A DNA stretch of 64,000 nucleotides, taken from NCBI GenBank assembly GCA_029204225.1, contig CM055107.1, forward strand, positions 3,788,706 through 3,852,705. Reading direction: 5' to 3'. The DNA is from Diphasiastrum complanatum. Its lineage: Eukaryota; Streptophyta; Lycopodiopsida; Lycopodiales; Lycopodiaceae. The translations under genes and the position numbers were made by a program. The notes below the pieces were generated by a model that saw only the letters and a program-made list of their open reading frames with translations, ran no database searches and was not told the DNA's origin. Below are positions 26,101-35,885 of this stretch, piece after piece (the stretch's first letter is position 1; each line of letters starts with the position of its first letter).

Positions 26101-26458
26101 CACAGAATTCGCGCTCAGAAAAAAAATTGATTGCGGAAAGCTATACAGCACGAGAACAGTGAAAATTAAAAGGAGCACACAAAGGTTGCATTTGCGTTGA
26201 ATCGAAAAAACTGCGCCAACATCCCCAAACCGATAATAACCTGCTTGCTACCAGGATGAACATTAGTATCATAAACAACAAACTACATTGAGCTAAACCC
26301 TAAGGCGACTGCTGTAGGGCAAGAAGGGGGGGTTACCTGTGGCCGGAATTGGGTAAGTGCAATGCAGGAGGCGCGCTGATTTTGAAAGGTTTGTTGCTGG
26401 GTAATCCCACTCGTACCTTCGCCTTCCTCTTTTTGAAGGAGCGCCTAGAGCTCCCCAT
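13841..26458 (-). CDS. NOP16: Nucleolar protein 16 homologue, four exons, 180 aa
   Basis: NOP16 is a nucleolar assembly factor of pre-60S ribosomal particles. Exons on the - strand are 26458-26337, 14808-14627, 14227-14106 and 13957-13841; they total 543 nt with phases 2, 1 and 0 joining perfectly. All boundaries are GT-AG (CAG/GTAACC, ATAG/ACTTG, ATG/GTCAGT, TTCAG/ATG, GAG/GTAAG, TGCAG/GCAATG). The product starts [20 protein letters not shown], the basic family N-terminus, then carries [12 protein letters not shown] at about residues 60-71. An acidic linker follows (DGSDMEADG), then [15 protein letters not shown] and the conserved [18 protein letters not shown]. The C-terminal exon has [18 protein letters not shown] and ends STLNT. 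Length fits the plant family. Intron 1 is 11,528 bp because of nested transposons, yet no exon has a lesion. The assignment rests on motif order; expression is not shown. Confidence 0.93.
14957..15306 (+). repeat. 5' LTR of the copia element in NOP16
   Basis: It is homologous over its whole length to 25534-25858. It starts TGTTGGG and ends near CTTCACA. Divergence between the two LTRs is substantial (many substitutions and indels visible), so the insertion is not recent. Confidence 0.85.
15452..15960 (+). pseudogene. Copia gag polyprotein fragment
   Basis: The frame from 15452 reads [20 protein letters not shown] and continues through [20 protein letters not shown] and [20 protein letters not shown] to [17 protein letters not shown]. 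This is the conserved order of plant copia gag (substrate-like N-terminus, the AxxxW-type helix, LYExxNLxxKxxLxxQ). There is an early TGA in place of Trp near 15532 and a frameshift near 15850, after which [20 protein letters not shown] continues in another frame. The frame is cut at 15975 by a hAT-like insertion. Confidence 0.85.
15975..16330. mobile_element. hAT-like palindrome-cluster element in copia gag
   Basis: The gag frame is cut at CAGCTG, followed by CAATGTTTCC, a hAT-like terminus. The interior is made of GATTCGAATCGG units, then CGGTTC/GAACCG units on both strands (GGTTCTCAGAACCGTGGGG, GTACGGTTCTCAGAACCG). Those are separated by an AT-rich middle, so the arms can pair into a large hairpin. 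The right terminus and target duplication were not fixed. Confidence 0.55.
16331..17069. other. Unassigned insertion-derived DNA in the copia element
   Basis: AT-rich, with many AACTT/AAGTT words. A short minus frame at 16780-16998 has no recognised family. No LTR end or protein motif is seen. Confidence 0.3.
17070..17101 (+). repeat. (CT)n microsatellite
   Basis: A perfect CT tract of about 31 bp, upstream of the LINE. Confidence 0.95.
17102..18027 (+). mobile_element. Probable 5' UTR of the plus-strand LINE
   Basis: This is a G/C-richer stretch with recurrent GAGC words and no long frame, leading directly into the LINE ORF1 start. It is interpreted as LINE leader by position only. The true 5' end is not defined. 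Confidence 0.4.
18028..19117 (+). pseudogene. LINE ORF1 (RNA-binding protein), two frameshifts
   Basis: The likely ATG is at 18028 ([20 protein letters not shown]), since an in-frame GTG upstream is not needed. The N-terminus is basic, followed by a long Pro/Ser/Leu-rich region. A heptad-like segment ([20 protein letters not shown]) comes next, continuing after a shift near 18555 as LRKELK and [19 protein letters not shown]. After a second shift near 18775 an RRM-like C-terminal region reads [20 protein letters not shown], then [20 protein letters not shown], then [20 protein letters not shown]. This is the ORF1 layout of L1-type LINEs: coiled coil, RRM, CTD. Confidence 0.8.
19160..20690 (+). 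pseudogene. LINE ORF2 (endonuclease/reverse transcriptase) with large internal deletion
   Basis: The endonuclease part starts near 19169 with [15 protein letters not shown] follows (catalytic Glu region), then [13 protein letters not shown] and SRYIWFRID. At about 19571-19580 the frame jumps to [16 protein letters not shown], the RT region after motif A, so the C-terminal endonuclease and N-terminal RT are deleted and the frame is changed. [11 protein letters not shown] is near 19695. The thumb and tail ([12 protein letters not shown], then [10 protein letters not shown]) continue with stops. The tail ends near 20650 in GRFQGT, where the minus-strand copy has GRFKGT followed by the zinc region. 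GAGATT is expanded to three units at about 20611. The enzyme is dead. Confidence 0.88.
20745..21185 (+). repeat. 5' LTR of the gypsy element
   Basis: It is 441 bp, bounded by TGTTA and TAACA, with a primer-binding site 2 bp downstream. GGTATACAAGGG near 20888 could serve as a TATA-like site. No partner LTR is found in the window. Confidence 0.75.
21660..22008 (+). repeat. Duplicated 120-130 bp coding-like segment, unidentified
   Basis: Two near-identical copies (about 21665-21797 and 21887-22008, offset about 223 bp) encode [15 protein letters not shown], then MD(K/R)LLGCEN. The intervening frame reads [20 protein letters not shown] and [20 protein letters not shown]. The codons change mostly silently between copies (for example CAATCAATT and CAGTCAATT). 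The segment sits between the gypsy primer site and its zinc knuckle and does not look like gag. I do not recognise the family; it may be a captured host gene fragment. Confidence 0.6.
22040..22148. mobile_element. hAT-like palindrome-cluster fragment in gypsy gag
   Basis: TTTCGAAACG-type palindromes are tandemly arranged (CGTTTCGAA, ACGTTTCGAAACGGGG, GCGTTTCGAGG) and end in GGAAACACTG, which reads CAGTGTTTCC inward, a hAT-like end. A preceding poly-A/poly-T stretch (22010-22035) may belong to it. The expected flanking 8-mer GCAAGAAG was not found on the left, so that end is probably lost. Confidence 0.5.
23653..24620. other. Unassigned DNA between gypsy and the copia 3' part
   Basis: No motif is identified. 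Short frames at 24185-24382 (-) and 24328-24531 (+) have no recognised family. The AACTT/AAGTT-rich stretch near 24000-24090 resembles 16480-17050 only in composition. Confidence 0.3.
24630..25510 (+). pseudogene. Copia RT C-terminus and RNase H of the NOP16-intron element
   Basis: The frame near 24635 reads [20 protein letters not shown], the end of copia RT. RNase H follows: [20 protein letters not shown] (with the Asp of D-A-D-W-type motif in NSD), then [27 protein letters not shown] and [14 protein letters not shown]. Several stops (positions normally Trp or Ser) show decay. The 3' LTR follows directly. Confidence 0.85.
25534..25858 (+). repeat. 3' LTR of the copia element in NOP16
   Basis: It starts TGTTGGGCAG right after a purine-rich GAGAAGGG tract and parallels 14957-15306 through AGCCAGCTAACGTAG. 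The exact end is uncertain (TTCTTTTCGG). Confidence 0.85.
25859..26336 (-). other. Remaining original part of NOP16 intron 1
   Basis: The sequence has repeated GAGAGAGGT/GGGTTTAGGG-like words and ends at the CAG/GTAACC donor. Together with 14809-14956 it gives an ancestral intron of roughly 0.6 kb. Confidence 0.5.
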
Positions 26459-26540
26459 ACTCGATCTATCCTTCTCTTTTAACAAAGAAACCCAATTACA
26501 AAAAAGCACTCGCCAACCTCTATCTCTGTCACCTCATCTC

Positions 26541-26596
26541 ACTATATATATTTGATATTTTCACTCCCCAAAACCCTAATTCCAGAGAAACCCTAG
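26541..26596 (-). promoter_or_regulatory. NOP16 upstream region with TATA-like site and two telo boxes
   Basis: Upstream of the NOP16 ATG (26458) there is a TATATATA stretch at 26543-26552. Two AAACCCTA words follow at 26571-26579 and 26588-26595 (TAGGGTTT in gene orientation). Telo boxes are known promoter elements of plant ribosomal-protein and ribosome-biogenesis genes, so they agree with the NOP16 call. The transcription start is not determined. Confidence 0.6.
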
Positions 26597-26656
26597 TTTC
26601 TCAAGCCTTCCATTTTGAAGGTCACGTTTTAAGCATCTTTTGAAAAAGATTAAAAT

Positions 26657-26795
26657 AGTCACCATATGTGGGTTTTAGTTAAAACAAAGCATTTATTTGG
26701 ATAAACTAAATTGGAGTGCATCTGTAGTCACCATATGTGGGTTTTAGTTTAAAAAAAGCATTTATTTTGAGATAAACTAAATTGGAGTGCATGTG
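26657..26795. repeat. 69-bp tandem duplication upstream of NOP16
   Basis: The two units begin AGTCACCATATGTGGGTTTT at 26657 and 26726 and continue through GCATTTATTT and AACTAAATTGGAGTGCAT. It lies about 200 bp upstream of the NOP16 start, so it could sit in the distal promoter. Confidence 0.9.
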
Positions 26796-26799
26796 TATG

Positions 26800-28364
26800 T
26801 GAATGAAATTTCGTTGACCAACGTTGGTTAAAACCTTAAAATACACATCAACCACTAGAATTCGTTGCATCTCACTTTGTGTATCATTGTTGATATTCTC
26901 TCTCACCTCACTATATCCTCACTATATATTATTGCTATTCTTCATCTAATAATTGTAGCTATATGCAAACCCGAATAGGTCATCTAATTAGGAGGAGAGT
27001 TACAACGAGGTTAAATTTGTTCATGCTAACTACCAAAGAGGAACAATTGCAAAAGAGATGAAATTTCCAAGATAGGCTTACCAAAGACTCATCAAGCCTC
27101 AACATGACAACAAGGTCATCACCAAAAATAACAAGGATGCACTGCCATTGAAGAGGAGATAGCTTGATAAATCATAGATAGGATTTTTGGTAGATTCAAC
27201 AAAAAATAGATTGGAAAGCGCAAAAATTCACTTTATCCCACATTTGATTGTAAGAGCATTATATTAGAGTGAATATTTAAGGTCGTAGTGTTGTAGAAAG
27301 CTTTAACAAATTTTAACAAATGCATATTTTTTGTAAAATAGTGAAATACAAAGCCTAAAAATAATAACTTCCACATATTCTAGAACTATGTTATTTATTA
27401 ACTCCCACGCTTTGAGGGCAATATACATTATGATTCTTCTGACCCCAACTATTTTAAGAGAGGTTACTAAGGATAGGTGCAAGCCAATTGGCGAGAACCC
27501 AAGTAGGAATTTTGTATGCAATATTACAAGAGGCCAACAATGCTAAATATTTTTGGGGTTGGTGGATTTGGAATCAACTTAATGTGTCATCTATATCTCT
27601 CTAAAAAAAATAATGGTCAATGTAGCTTGACGAAAACAATTTGCAAGGACATTGGCCATCCTACTCCAAATATGGTATGAAATTCAGGAAGAATTATGTT
27701 AAGCTCTTTGGATTGACATCACACTCATCTCCATTCAACCACAAAAACCATCACATTACATCACCATTGGATGGAGGAGAGCTTGAGGATGCAAAATCTC
27801 CAAATGGCAATATATGCATGAGAATACAAATGATTTGTACAGAGTTGGGGCATCCTCATAGTAATGTGTCTCTAATTATACCTCTTGGATCTCACCTTAA
27901 GATTGTATTTCTAGTAAGGTCCTAGCTAACTGAGGCCTTAGAATTTTAGATTACATTCTAGCCTATAGCATAGAGTTGGGCTTAAATGCACAATATCCAT
28001 ACTTTTTGTATGCTTCTACTACAAAATTGTGCTCTTTATTGAGTATTTATGGTGTTGGAGATCTTCTTGAAATCTTATAACATTATCTTGCTATTGAATG
28101 TGGGTGCCAACAAGCCCCATAGCACATGTTATCTACCTTTTTTATAAGGCATTCTTCGCTTAGTCTTGTTTATGTAGCTTGATTTCTCTTTATAGTATTC
28201 CCAATTCTTTAAGAACCACAATATTCACCTTGATCTTGTAAGTGGTGCCGACATGTTCAGCTTTGTAGTGGTGCTTGTCTAGGGTTCATGTCTGCTATGC
28301 ATGTTGGAAGATGGTAGTATGTTGGAAGATGGCAGTATTTTGTGTTCTTGGAGCCTTGTAGTTT
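26800..28364. other. No gene recognised
   Basis: AT-rich sequence with short frames only (for example 27641-27925 +). No family motif, LTR pair or RNA gene is seen. A short GTTGGAAGATGG direct repeat occurs near 28303-28332. Confidence 0.35.
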
Positions 28365-28369
28365 GCTAG

Positions 28370-31300
28370 TGTGAAAAATGCAAAAATTATGCTTGGTCAA
28401 GGCCAAATCTATGTATATAGGATGATTACACATGTGTGGAGCCTGTTCCCACGTGTGAAATAGATGTACTTTTCATGTAGTACAATCATATAGCTTGTAC
28501 ATATAGTTTAAATCAAGTTCTATTGGCTAAAAAGGCCAAAATCATGTTTTTTAGTCATATGCCACATGTCATCAATCTCGAGATTGCATGAAGCCACATC
28601 ATGAGATTAAGTGTCAAAACCCATGTGTAGAGGTCTGCTCACACGTGTGGAATAAGCTGAGGAAGTTCAATTTGCACTTCTAGAAGAGTTTTTCCTAGTT
28701 CTCTACATAGAAGAAAAATGGACCAAAAGTGCTCAAAATAGAAGGTTTTGTCCAAGTGTCAATTTTGCATGATGAATCATCACATGACAAAGCACCCTCA
28801 CACATGTGAGATTAGAGGGATGATCAATACCACGAGCTCCCAATTTTTGTATATATAGAGCCACATTTGGCCATAATCAACAAGCAACACCAATCTTGGT
28901 TTTGGAGGCAATTCTTGTCAATTTCATCATTTGTCTTGATTTTTCTTGATAGTTTTGAGTTCCTATCATACTGTACTTTGATTTCAGGCTGGATTCCGTA
29001 CTCTGACAGGTTTTCACACGTGAAACCAGCAAGTACAATTCCTTTTCATTTATGATTGTTCTTGTTAGGTTTTCTCATCTAAATTTGATCTAGATTGATC
29101 TAAATCTTGTGTAGAATGATAGATCAATTGTATCTAACATCCAATCACTCTTGTGAATCATTTTAGGATCCATTCTTGGTCCAATTTTGCAGATTTCCAC
29201 ATGGTATCAGATCCAAGCACAAGAGGATTTATGAAGATTTGATGGGGTTGATCCAAAACTAAGCCCAAATTAGCAAGTTTTTGGAAACTAGCTAATTTTG
29301 ATGTGGCAAGTTGGATAGGATAGGTATGCTCAAAATTTATGGAAAAAAACTTGTTGTGGGCTGCCGGGGTACTTTTCACATGTGCTAGAACGTATAGTAC
29401 CAGTTTTGGAGCCTTATGCTTCAGTTTGATGCTAAATCTCCCAAATTAGCAAGTTTGTGAAAACTAGCTAATTTTGAGGTAGAGAGTTTGAATTGATAGC
29501 TAGATTCAATGTACCAAAACTTATTGTAGGCTGTAGGTGTACCTTCCACACGTGTGGGGCCATACAAAATCTATTTTGGTTGAGAAAATTCAAATTGATG
29601 CATAATTTGACTCATACACCCAAATTTAGAGAGTTTTAGTGCAAATTCAAGTTTCTTCTATAGAGATTCTATTTCTATGATTTGTTCTTGGATTAGATCA
29701 TCCAAATAATTAATTTGAAGCTTGATTCAGGTGCATTAAATGTGTTTCTCTGATTTTTTGAGTACATGTCAAAGTTGAGAGAGAAAATTGCCAAAAATCA
29801 TAGATGAAGGAGTGATATGCAAGGTGAGAGGTTGAAATCCATTGTACCATCACTCTAGATTCGTTCGAGTGATAGGGTCAAGTTTAGAAGCATCAATTTG
29901 CTAGAAAACATCTTTGGATCTGTCCTCTAAGTGAAACCTTTGAGAGTTTCTAGTGCATATATAGCATCTATGCAAATCTTTTGTAGAATTTGACATAGAT
30001 TGGCTTCAATTGAGAGTTCTAGAAAAGAGATTGAGATCCAAGTCATATTGTTCAACCCTACTCATTGAGTGATTGTGAGGTTTGAAAAGAGTCATTGAGG
30101 TGTGTATGGAATGTGTAGAGAGAGATCCAATTTTCTAAGAGTTCCTTCCTTTGTAGAGGACAAGATCTAGAAGCTCGTTTTGTGTTGGTATTGGTGGAGA
30201 GTTTGTCTTCTCCTAAGTGATCAAATCTTTCTAAGTGGCATTAGCTCTTTGAAGAACAATATCTTAGTGAGAAAAATCACAACTTTTGATTTTGAATTTC
30301 ATTCCAACTCTTAAGAGGTAGAGTCAGTGGTGGAATCCAATAGGGGTGAATGAATTCAATTTATTGAGCAAAAATGGATATAGTATGTATGAAACTCAAA
30401 TTAGTTCTATTCAAATTTCTTTGTGAGAGTGTGAGGGTCAAATTGTGATCCCATTGGATGTCTAGAACAAGGAGGAGTCCATATTTAAGTGTTCATGCAT
30501 CGTTGGGATCTTTGTGAATCTCTATGTGTCTGATTTTTAAAGCTTGGTGAAAAATTCTTGACATAGGTTGTTATCAAACTATTACAAATCCATTCCAAAT
30601 CTCAAGAGTGAGATTCTTTGGGGATTCCAAAAGGGGTGATTGGATCTTAATTTTATATGTCAAGTTTGAGTGATCTAGTGTAAATCCTATGTTTTGTGAA
30701 AATTGGTGGTATAGTTTGTTGTCAAATCAAATCAAATTCATTCTAAATCTCAAGAGTGAGATTATTTGGAGTCTCACAAGGACTTGCAAGATTTGTCTTC
30801 AAGAGTCCATCACAACACGTGTCAAAACTTTTGAAGTTTTTTATTTGGAAGTGCATTTTTTGGTTCAAGATGCAAAGGTAGATGTCACTTTCATGAAAGT
30901 AACTTGGATTTATTTCATGTCCTTGGGAAGTATTTTGCTTGGAACTTTGGATAAGTTCAAACTTATTGTTATTATCCAAGAGAAATCAATCAAGAATAAG
31001 GAGCAATCACAAAATGAAAATAGTTTCATTTATGTTCTCATGTCAACTTATGAAGAACTATTTTGCTTTGAAGAGATTTTCGTATCTCAAAGGTGGATTA
31101 AGGCAATACTAGTTGAGTGTGATGCCTTAAAGTATAGCAAAGCATGTTTTCCTTGTAAACTTACATTGGATATGAAGTCAAGAAAATGGAAATGTCTTCA
31201 CAATGTAGATTCTTTTCGTTTCAATAAGATCATGAATGATGTGTTCATTCATAAAGATGAAAATTGTAAGTTTTCAATCTTAAAGGCAAGTTGTAAACTT

Positions 31301-31610
31301 CTTATGAGAATAAGTGAAGCATCCAAAGTGGACACTTATATCCATAAGCAAGTAGTTAGCCTTATTGAGATGGAAATACCTTTTGATTTCAATATGAGAA
31401 AAATCATGCGACAGGTTTTCACATGTGTGAAACCAGCAAGTACAATTCCCTTTCATTTATGATTGTTCTTGTTAGATTTTCTCATGTAAATTTGATCTAG
31501 ATTGATCTAAATCTTGTGTAGATTGATAGATCAATTGTATCTAACATCCAATCACTCTTGTGGATCATTTTAGGATCCATTCTTGATCCAATTTTGCAGA
31601 TTTCCACACA
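28370..31610 (+). mobile_element. Copia-derived LTR element with GCTAG target duplication (element C)
   Basis: The 5' LTR is 28370-29201 (TGTGAAAAATGC to TTTCCACA). A primer site TGGTATCAGATCC follows immediately at 29202. The 3' side keeps only the last 201 bp of the LTR (31410-31610). GCTAG flanks both ends (28365-28369 and 31611-31615). The interior has a 175-bp direct repeat (AAATTAGCAAGTTT at 29268 and 29443) and one long frame at 30689. Gag and protease are not recognisable, so it is non-autonomous. Confidence 0.85.
30689..31462 (+). CDS. 257-codon open frame of element C, diverged integrase/RT/RNase H remnant
   Basis: It is open from an ATG at 30689 and runs out into the truncated 3' LTR. 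Weak but ordered similarity to copia pol is visible. A segment like the integrase core (MKVTWIYFMSLGS, then LGTLDKFKLI) comes near residue 70. The start of RT follows near residue 145 (RWIKAILVECDALKYSKA, compare the family pattern W-x-x-A-M-x-x-E-x-x-A-L). The C-terminal part CKLLMRISEASKV, then IPFDFNMRKIMR recurs in elements A and E. The catalytic boxes RSDNGGE and YVDD are absent. It may be a deleted pol that stayed open by chance, or a maintained small ORF; I cannot tell which. Confidence 0.5.
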   Translation: MFCENWWYSLLSNQIKFILNLKSEIIWSLTRTCKICLQESITTRVKTFEVFYLEVHFLVQDAKVDVTFMKVTWIYFMSLGSILLGTLDKFKLIVIIQEKSIKNKEQSQNENSFIYVLMSTYEELFCFEEIFVSQRWIKAILVECDALKYSKACFPCKLTLDMKSRKWKCLHNVDSFRFNKIMNDVFIHKDENCKFSILKASCKLLMRISEASKVDTYIHKQVVSLIEMEIPFDFNMRKIMRQVFTCVKPASTIPFHL

Positions 31611-31615
31611 GCTAG

Positions 31616-32010
31616 GTCACATGGTTCCAGAATGGCCCTTGCTTTATGTAGCCACTTTCATCGTGTATAACCTTTTTTGAAGTCCTTTGTTTCTTTCACT
31701 CAAGTTGTGAAGCTGATCATGCCAATATTTTTTATGTTTTTTTTTTCTATTGAGATGGCATGGGGTGCGATGAGTCTCATCTCACAAAGTGAATAAGCAC
31801 CTTGAGACATCTATCTGATGATAGTCATTCTTGTGACAAAAATTGAACATCGCAAATTTTATGAGTATTACATCCTTCTATCCGTGTCATGTATTGTATG
31901 TAATTAGCCCATGTGCTCAATAATTATAATGCTCATATATCCATGGTGCTAAATTAGAATGGAATTAGTCAATACGATAGTAAATAAGATGGCCTTGAAC
32001 AACAACTTCA
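31616..32010. other. No gene seen
   Basis: AT-rich flank between element C and the second LINE. Confidence 0.4.
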
Positions 32011-32014
32011 ATTA

Positions 32015-33639
32015 ATGGTTGTAAGGCCTATGTCAAACAATTCCCTAGATAGCATTTCAGTTGACATGGAGACAAGGGCCACAAGAGTAATCAATAATTT
32101 GTCTTGCCCTTTTGACGAGCTTTCTCAGGAGTGCCTTTTGTCAGCTTCTCCTACTACACCACATGTTTGGCGTCCTCCCTCTAAAATGGGACAGAATCAA
32201 ACCAACAAAGTTTCTACCCAAAGTTCGCTCAAGGCGCTAGCACATGCTAAAGCACAGACTTCGAACACTATGCATGCTTAGCTAGGAGCAAAAAGAGGAC
32301 TTTCTCACAAGTTGTTACTCCTTATGTTTGTACTCTTAGCGGACATGCTTTCGCTTCTCCTTTACACTATGATTATGAATGTTATTACTTGGAATGGAAG
32401 AGGTCTCAACTCCCCTATTCGTCGCTCTCTTCTTCATCACTATCTCTTAATTCTTCATCACTCTGACCCTACTTGTTTGTCTACAAGAAACCAAACTTAG
32501 CGGTTTCCTCCTGATATGTTAACCAAGTCTTTTGCTCGCAACTTCAATTATCCTTTTACTCTTGCTGACGGAACTCGATGCGGTTTGGTTACCCTTGTTT
32601 CCAGAGTCTGCTGGAAGTTGGTTGTGTCAATATCTGCACTGTCTCCAAATGTGGTTTTTCCTTCAACATTTTTAACATTCATGCCCCTAACTCTCTCCTT
32701 GCTGGTGTTGAACTTTGGAACGCTATCTCTCCACCCAGTTCACTTCCTTCGGTCATTACGAGAGACTTCAACATGTACATCCATCCTCTGGACGATCCTA
32801 AATTGCATCTCCTATGTCGAAAGAAGGGCATGGGACTATATGATTGACGGATTCAGTTGTTCTGATGCTCTCTCACTTTGTAACCCCCCTCAGTTCCATT
32901 CATGGACTAATGGTTGCTTGCCTCTCTTTTTTACCTTGGCTAGACTCGATAGATTCTATCTCTCTAATAAAGGGAATTGGTCCTGCATTATTTCCTGCAC
33001 CACTATCCCCTCTTTTCCTCTTTCGGACCACCTCCTTGTTAACCTCTTCCTAAGACTCTTCCCTTCCAAAACCACTAAGCAGCTTCTGTCTATATCATGA
33101 ATAGTTCACTTATCTGGAAGAAAGATGGTCGTTCTGCCCTTGCCAATAAGATTTCCACTCTTACGATCCTAGGTGATATCATTTACTGCTCATGTTCCTT
33201 TATCCATGAGTAAGGAAAACTTGCCACTTCCTCTACCTCTCTTCTCGAGTCATCCTTCAAACTTATCCTTTCCTCCATCTCTCTAGATAGAGCTACTATA
33301 ACCCTTCTCTTCGTGCGGATTATTTCATTGCTACCTCCAATCAACTCAAAATTCTCAACCACTCTACAGCCGCTATTTTGTGCAAGAGAACTCACCTGAA
33401 TTGGCTAAGAGAAACAGACGTTCCATCTGTATTCTTCTTTAGAAGACTCAAATATGTATAATCTTATTTTATCTCCCATCTCTCCTTCAATGATGGAAAT
33501 CTTTCTTTATCGCTCTTTTTTCTCCCCTCTCACAATTAATGACTCCACTTTCCTTTCTTCTCCTCTCTCTCAAGAAGAGCTTTTTGATGCACTTAAAAAT
33601 CTTCATAGAGATAAAACCCCTGGCCCTGACGGGGTTTGT
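32015..33639 (+). mobile_element. Second LINE lineage: ORF1 tail, endonuclease, start of RT; truncated
   Basis: Endonuclease begins MNVITWNGRGLNSPIRRSLL near 32377, then DPTCLS. In shifted frames FNIFNIHAPNSLLAGVELWN and RDFNMYIHPLDDP follow (GDFN-type motif near 32765), then AWDYMIDGFSC and SWTNG. Downstream come AAILCKRTHLNWLRETDVPS and, near 33590, EELFDALKNLHRDKTPGPDG, the N-terminal RT motif. The element stops at 33639, exactly where a gypsy LTR begins. Many frameshifts are present. The sequence differs clearly from the LINE family at 10-12 and 18-20 kb. Confidence 0.85.
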
Positions 33640-34909
33640 CGTACTATACCACGAAGGTTAATATAGGTTTTGTAGCAAATTTTGTCGAACCCACAGAGGA
33701 TAGCATTAGAAAGTTATGTATTTGGTACAATTTATGATTTATTTTGAGTGAAGTGGCTTCGGGTGTTATTCTGGTTGTCAACAGACATTAGAATGTAACC
33801 AGTATTACTTGTGTTGGGGTGTGTAGTGTTAATAATCCAGAACAACAGCCTTGCCTCTATCAAATCGAATGAAATGCATTCTATAGGTGAGATGTTATCA
33901 GAGTAGTACATCAGTACTGCACTCCGGATGATTAAGGTGTCAACAGAGAGTCGAGAAATGTTTGATGTATTAGTGGTTGTGTAGACAATTGATTAATCGT
34001 GTTCGCGAACTGTTCGTTTCTAGACAGAAGTCCTTAACAACTTAAGTCCAAGGTTATGGTTAAAGAACACAAATAGTTTTAGAGCACGTTAGAAATTTAT
34101 GTCAATTACAAACAAGAACACAGATCAAAGACTCGATTCTTCAAACAGGGACTGTCATCTCATATGTATACATATAGTTTTATTCAATGATCGTACTAGA
34201 CTATACCAAATGTAGACGTTATTCAAGTGCTGAAAAGAAAATATCCACGACAGACAAATAACATGATTTTAAGACAGTTCCTTAGAGCATATTTACGGAT
34301 ACACAACAAATGACGATAATGCACTAGAGAGTCCGTCTGACCAGAGAGTAATTCATGTAATGCGTTAGAGATTGCTAGTAGACTCAGGATCACTCACACT
34401 CAACAGTGCGAAGAACAGAGATAAGGGAGAATAACTCTCAACACTCTATTCACTTCTTCAACCTCTTACAAATACATAAACTCTTCTCTCTCGATGGTTG
34501 AGACTGAAGTGTGTGAGCAATATATGTTCTACGGGGCGAACAAACACACCTCTAAAACAACAGGTGCGTCGCTCCCGCGAAAAGGTCTAGTTAACAATTA
34601 GGTTGAGTATATGCTCAATTATACCATAAGAGATATATTTAACTAAGAGTTAAAATTACTCTAGTTTAAATGTCGATTCATATCTAGTCGTTTCGCATGG
34701 ATGACCTAGTAAAGGCTATCCAAGAAAATGTCTTTCCTTTTAAAGGTCTTGCCCTTAAATACAAGGCAAGTACTTAGGAGATATATTCTCGAAAAATGAC
34801 TTAGGCCTCTTCATGATTTATATTTATCCAGCTCATATCTTCATTTTCAAGTATATCATGCCATATTTAGGTTGATATGCAATATTTAACAATTTCGTGG
34901 CATCACATA
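33640..34909 (-). repeat. 3' LTR of a minus-strand gypsy element
   Basis: Read on the - strand, a purine tract (GAGGAAGGGGA) is followed by TGTGATGCCACG at 34909. The sequence ends GTATAGTACGACA at 33640, abutting the LINE. TG and CA ends with a PPT and an upstream integrase frame in the same orientation support an LTR of about 1.27 kb. The partner LTR is not in the window. Confidence 0.65.
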
Positions 34910-35219
34910 TCCCCTTCCTCAAATGTGAAACGTCCTCGTGAACATATAATCTTCATTTCGAGGATCATTAGCGAAACATTCTGTTTTTCAGATTTTCGTT
35001 AAGGCAAAAAGATATTTCTTCATATGTTTCTTCCTTTAGATATTTCTTCGTCTTAGAGAATATGTGCCTTTGTTGTTTCTTTAAACATGTTGATTTGATT
35101 TGATCTTTGAATTGTTGATAAGAACTAGAATCAAACTTCAAAACATCTTCAAAACTTCAAAGATCGATATTCAGCATCACATATAGAAACATCACCACGA
35201 CATAGGCAAGAATGAATAT

Positions 35220-35885
35220 TCACGAAGGATTCAATTCTTCATGTAGTTTTTGGGCTAACTCCAATTTTTGTTGAGCCTCAATCAACATCAAGTCTTCCTT
35301 TGATTTCCTATAATGGCCAACTGGTGACCCATTAATTCGTGTAGGTAATAGTTCGCCTTCAAGTGATTGGAGTTTTACAGAACCATTCTCAAACACCTCT
35401 ATAACTTTATAAGGTCCAAGCCATCTCATATGAAGTTTTTCAGGGAATTTTTGATGTCAACTATCATAGATCAGCGCAAAGTCATCAGCTTTAAGATCAC
35501 ATTTCCCGATTCGACTGTCATACTTTTTCTTTCGTTGTTCCTGGATTTCCTCCGTTAATTTTTGTGAATTTGCACGAGCTTCAGATAGTTCTTCAATAGT
35601 GGTCAACCTTTCGTTAATACATTTTGCATTTGTTCATTGAGCTTGAATACGAAAAGTTGTCACCTCAAATTCAATAGGCAAAATAGGATGCATACCATAA
35701 GTAAGAAAGTATGGTGCTTGCTTTGTCGTGATCTTTTCTGTGTTATGATAAGCCCAGAACACTGATGGTAATTTTTGATCCCAATCAGTCGCATGTGCAA
35801 TAATAATCTTGTTTAGGATCTTACATAGGATTCCATTAGCTCTCTCAGTCAACCCGTTTGCTTTTGGATTATAAGGTGTTGTCTT
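35220..35885 (-). pseudogene. Gypsy integrase, C-terminal part
   Basis: The minus frame reads KTTPYNPKANGLTERANGIL (the family pattern has P-Q-x-N-G-x-x-E-R-x-N). Then come WDQKLPSVFWAYHNTEKITT and the FLTYGMHPILPIEF box, and after stops RWLGPYKVIEVFENGSVKLQ and PTRINGS near 35430-35330. This is the typical end of gypsy integrase, and the 3' LTR follows downstream on the same strand. Confidence 0.88.
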
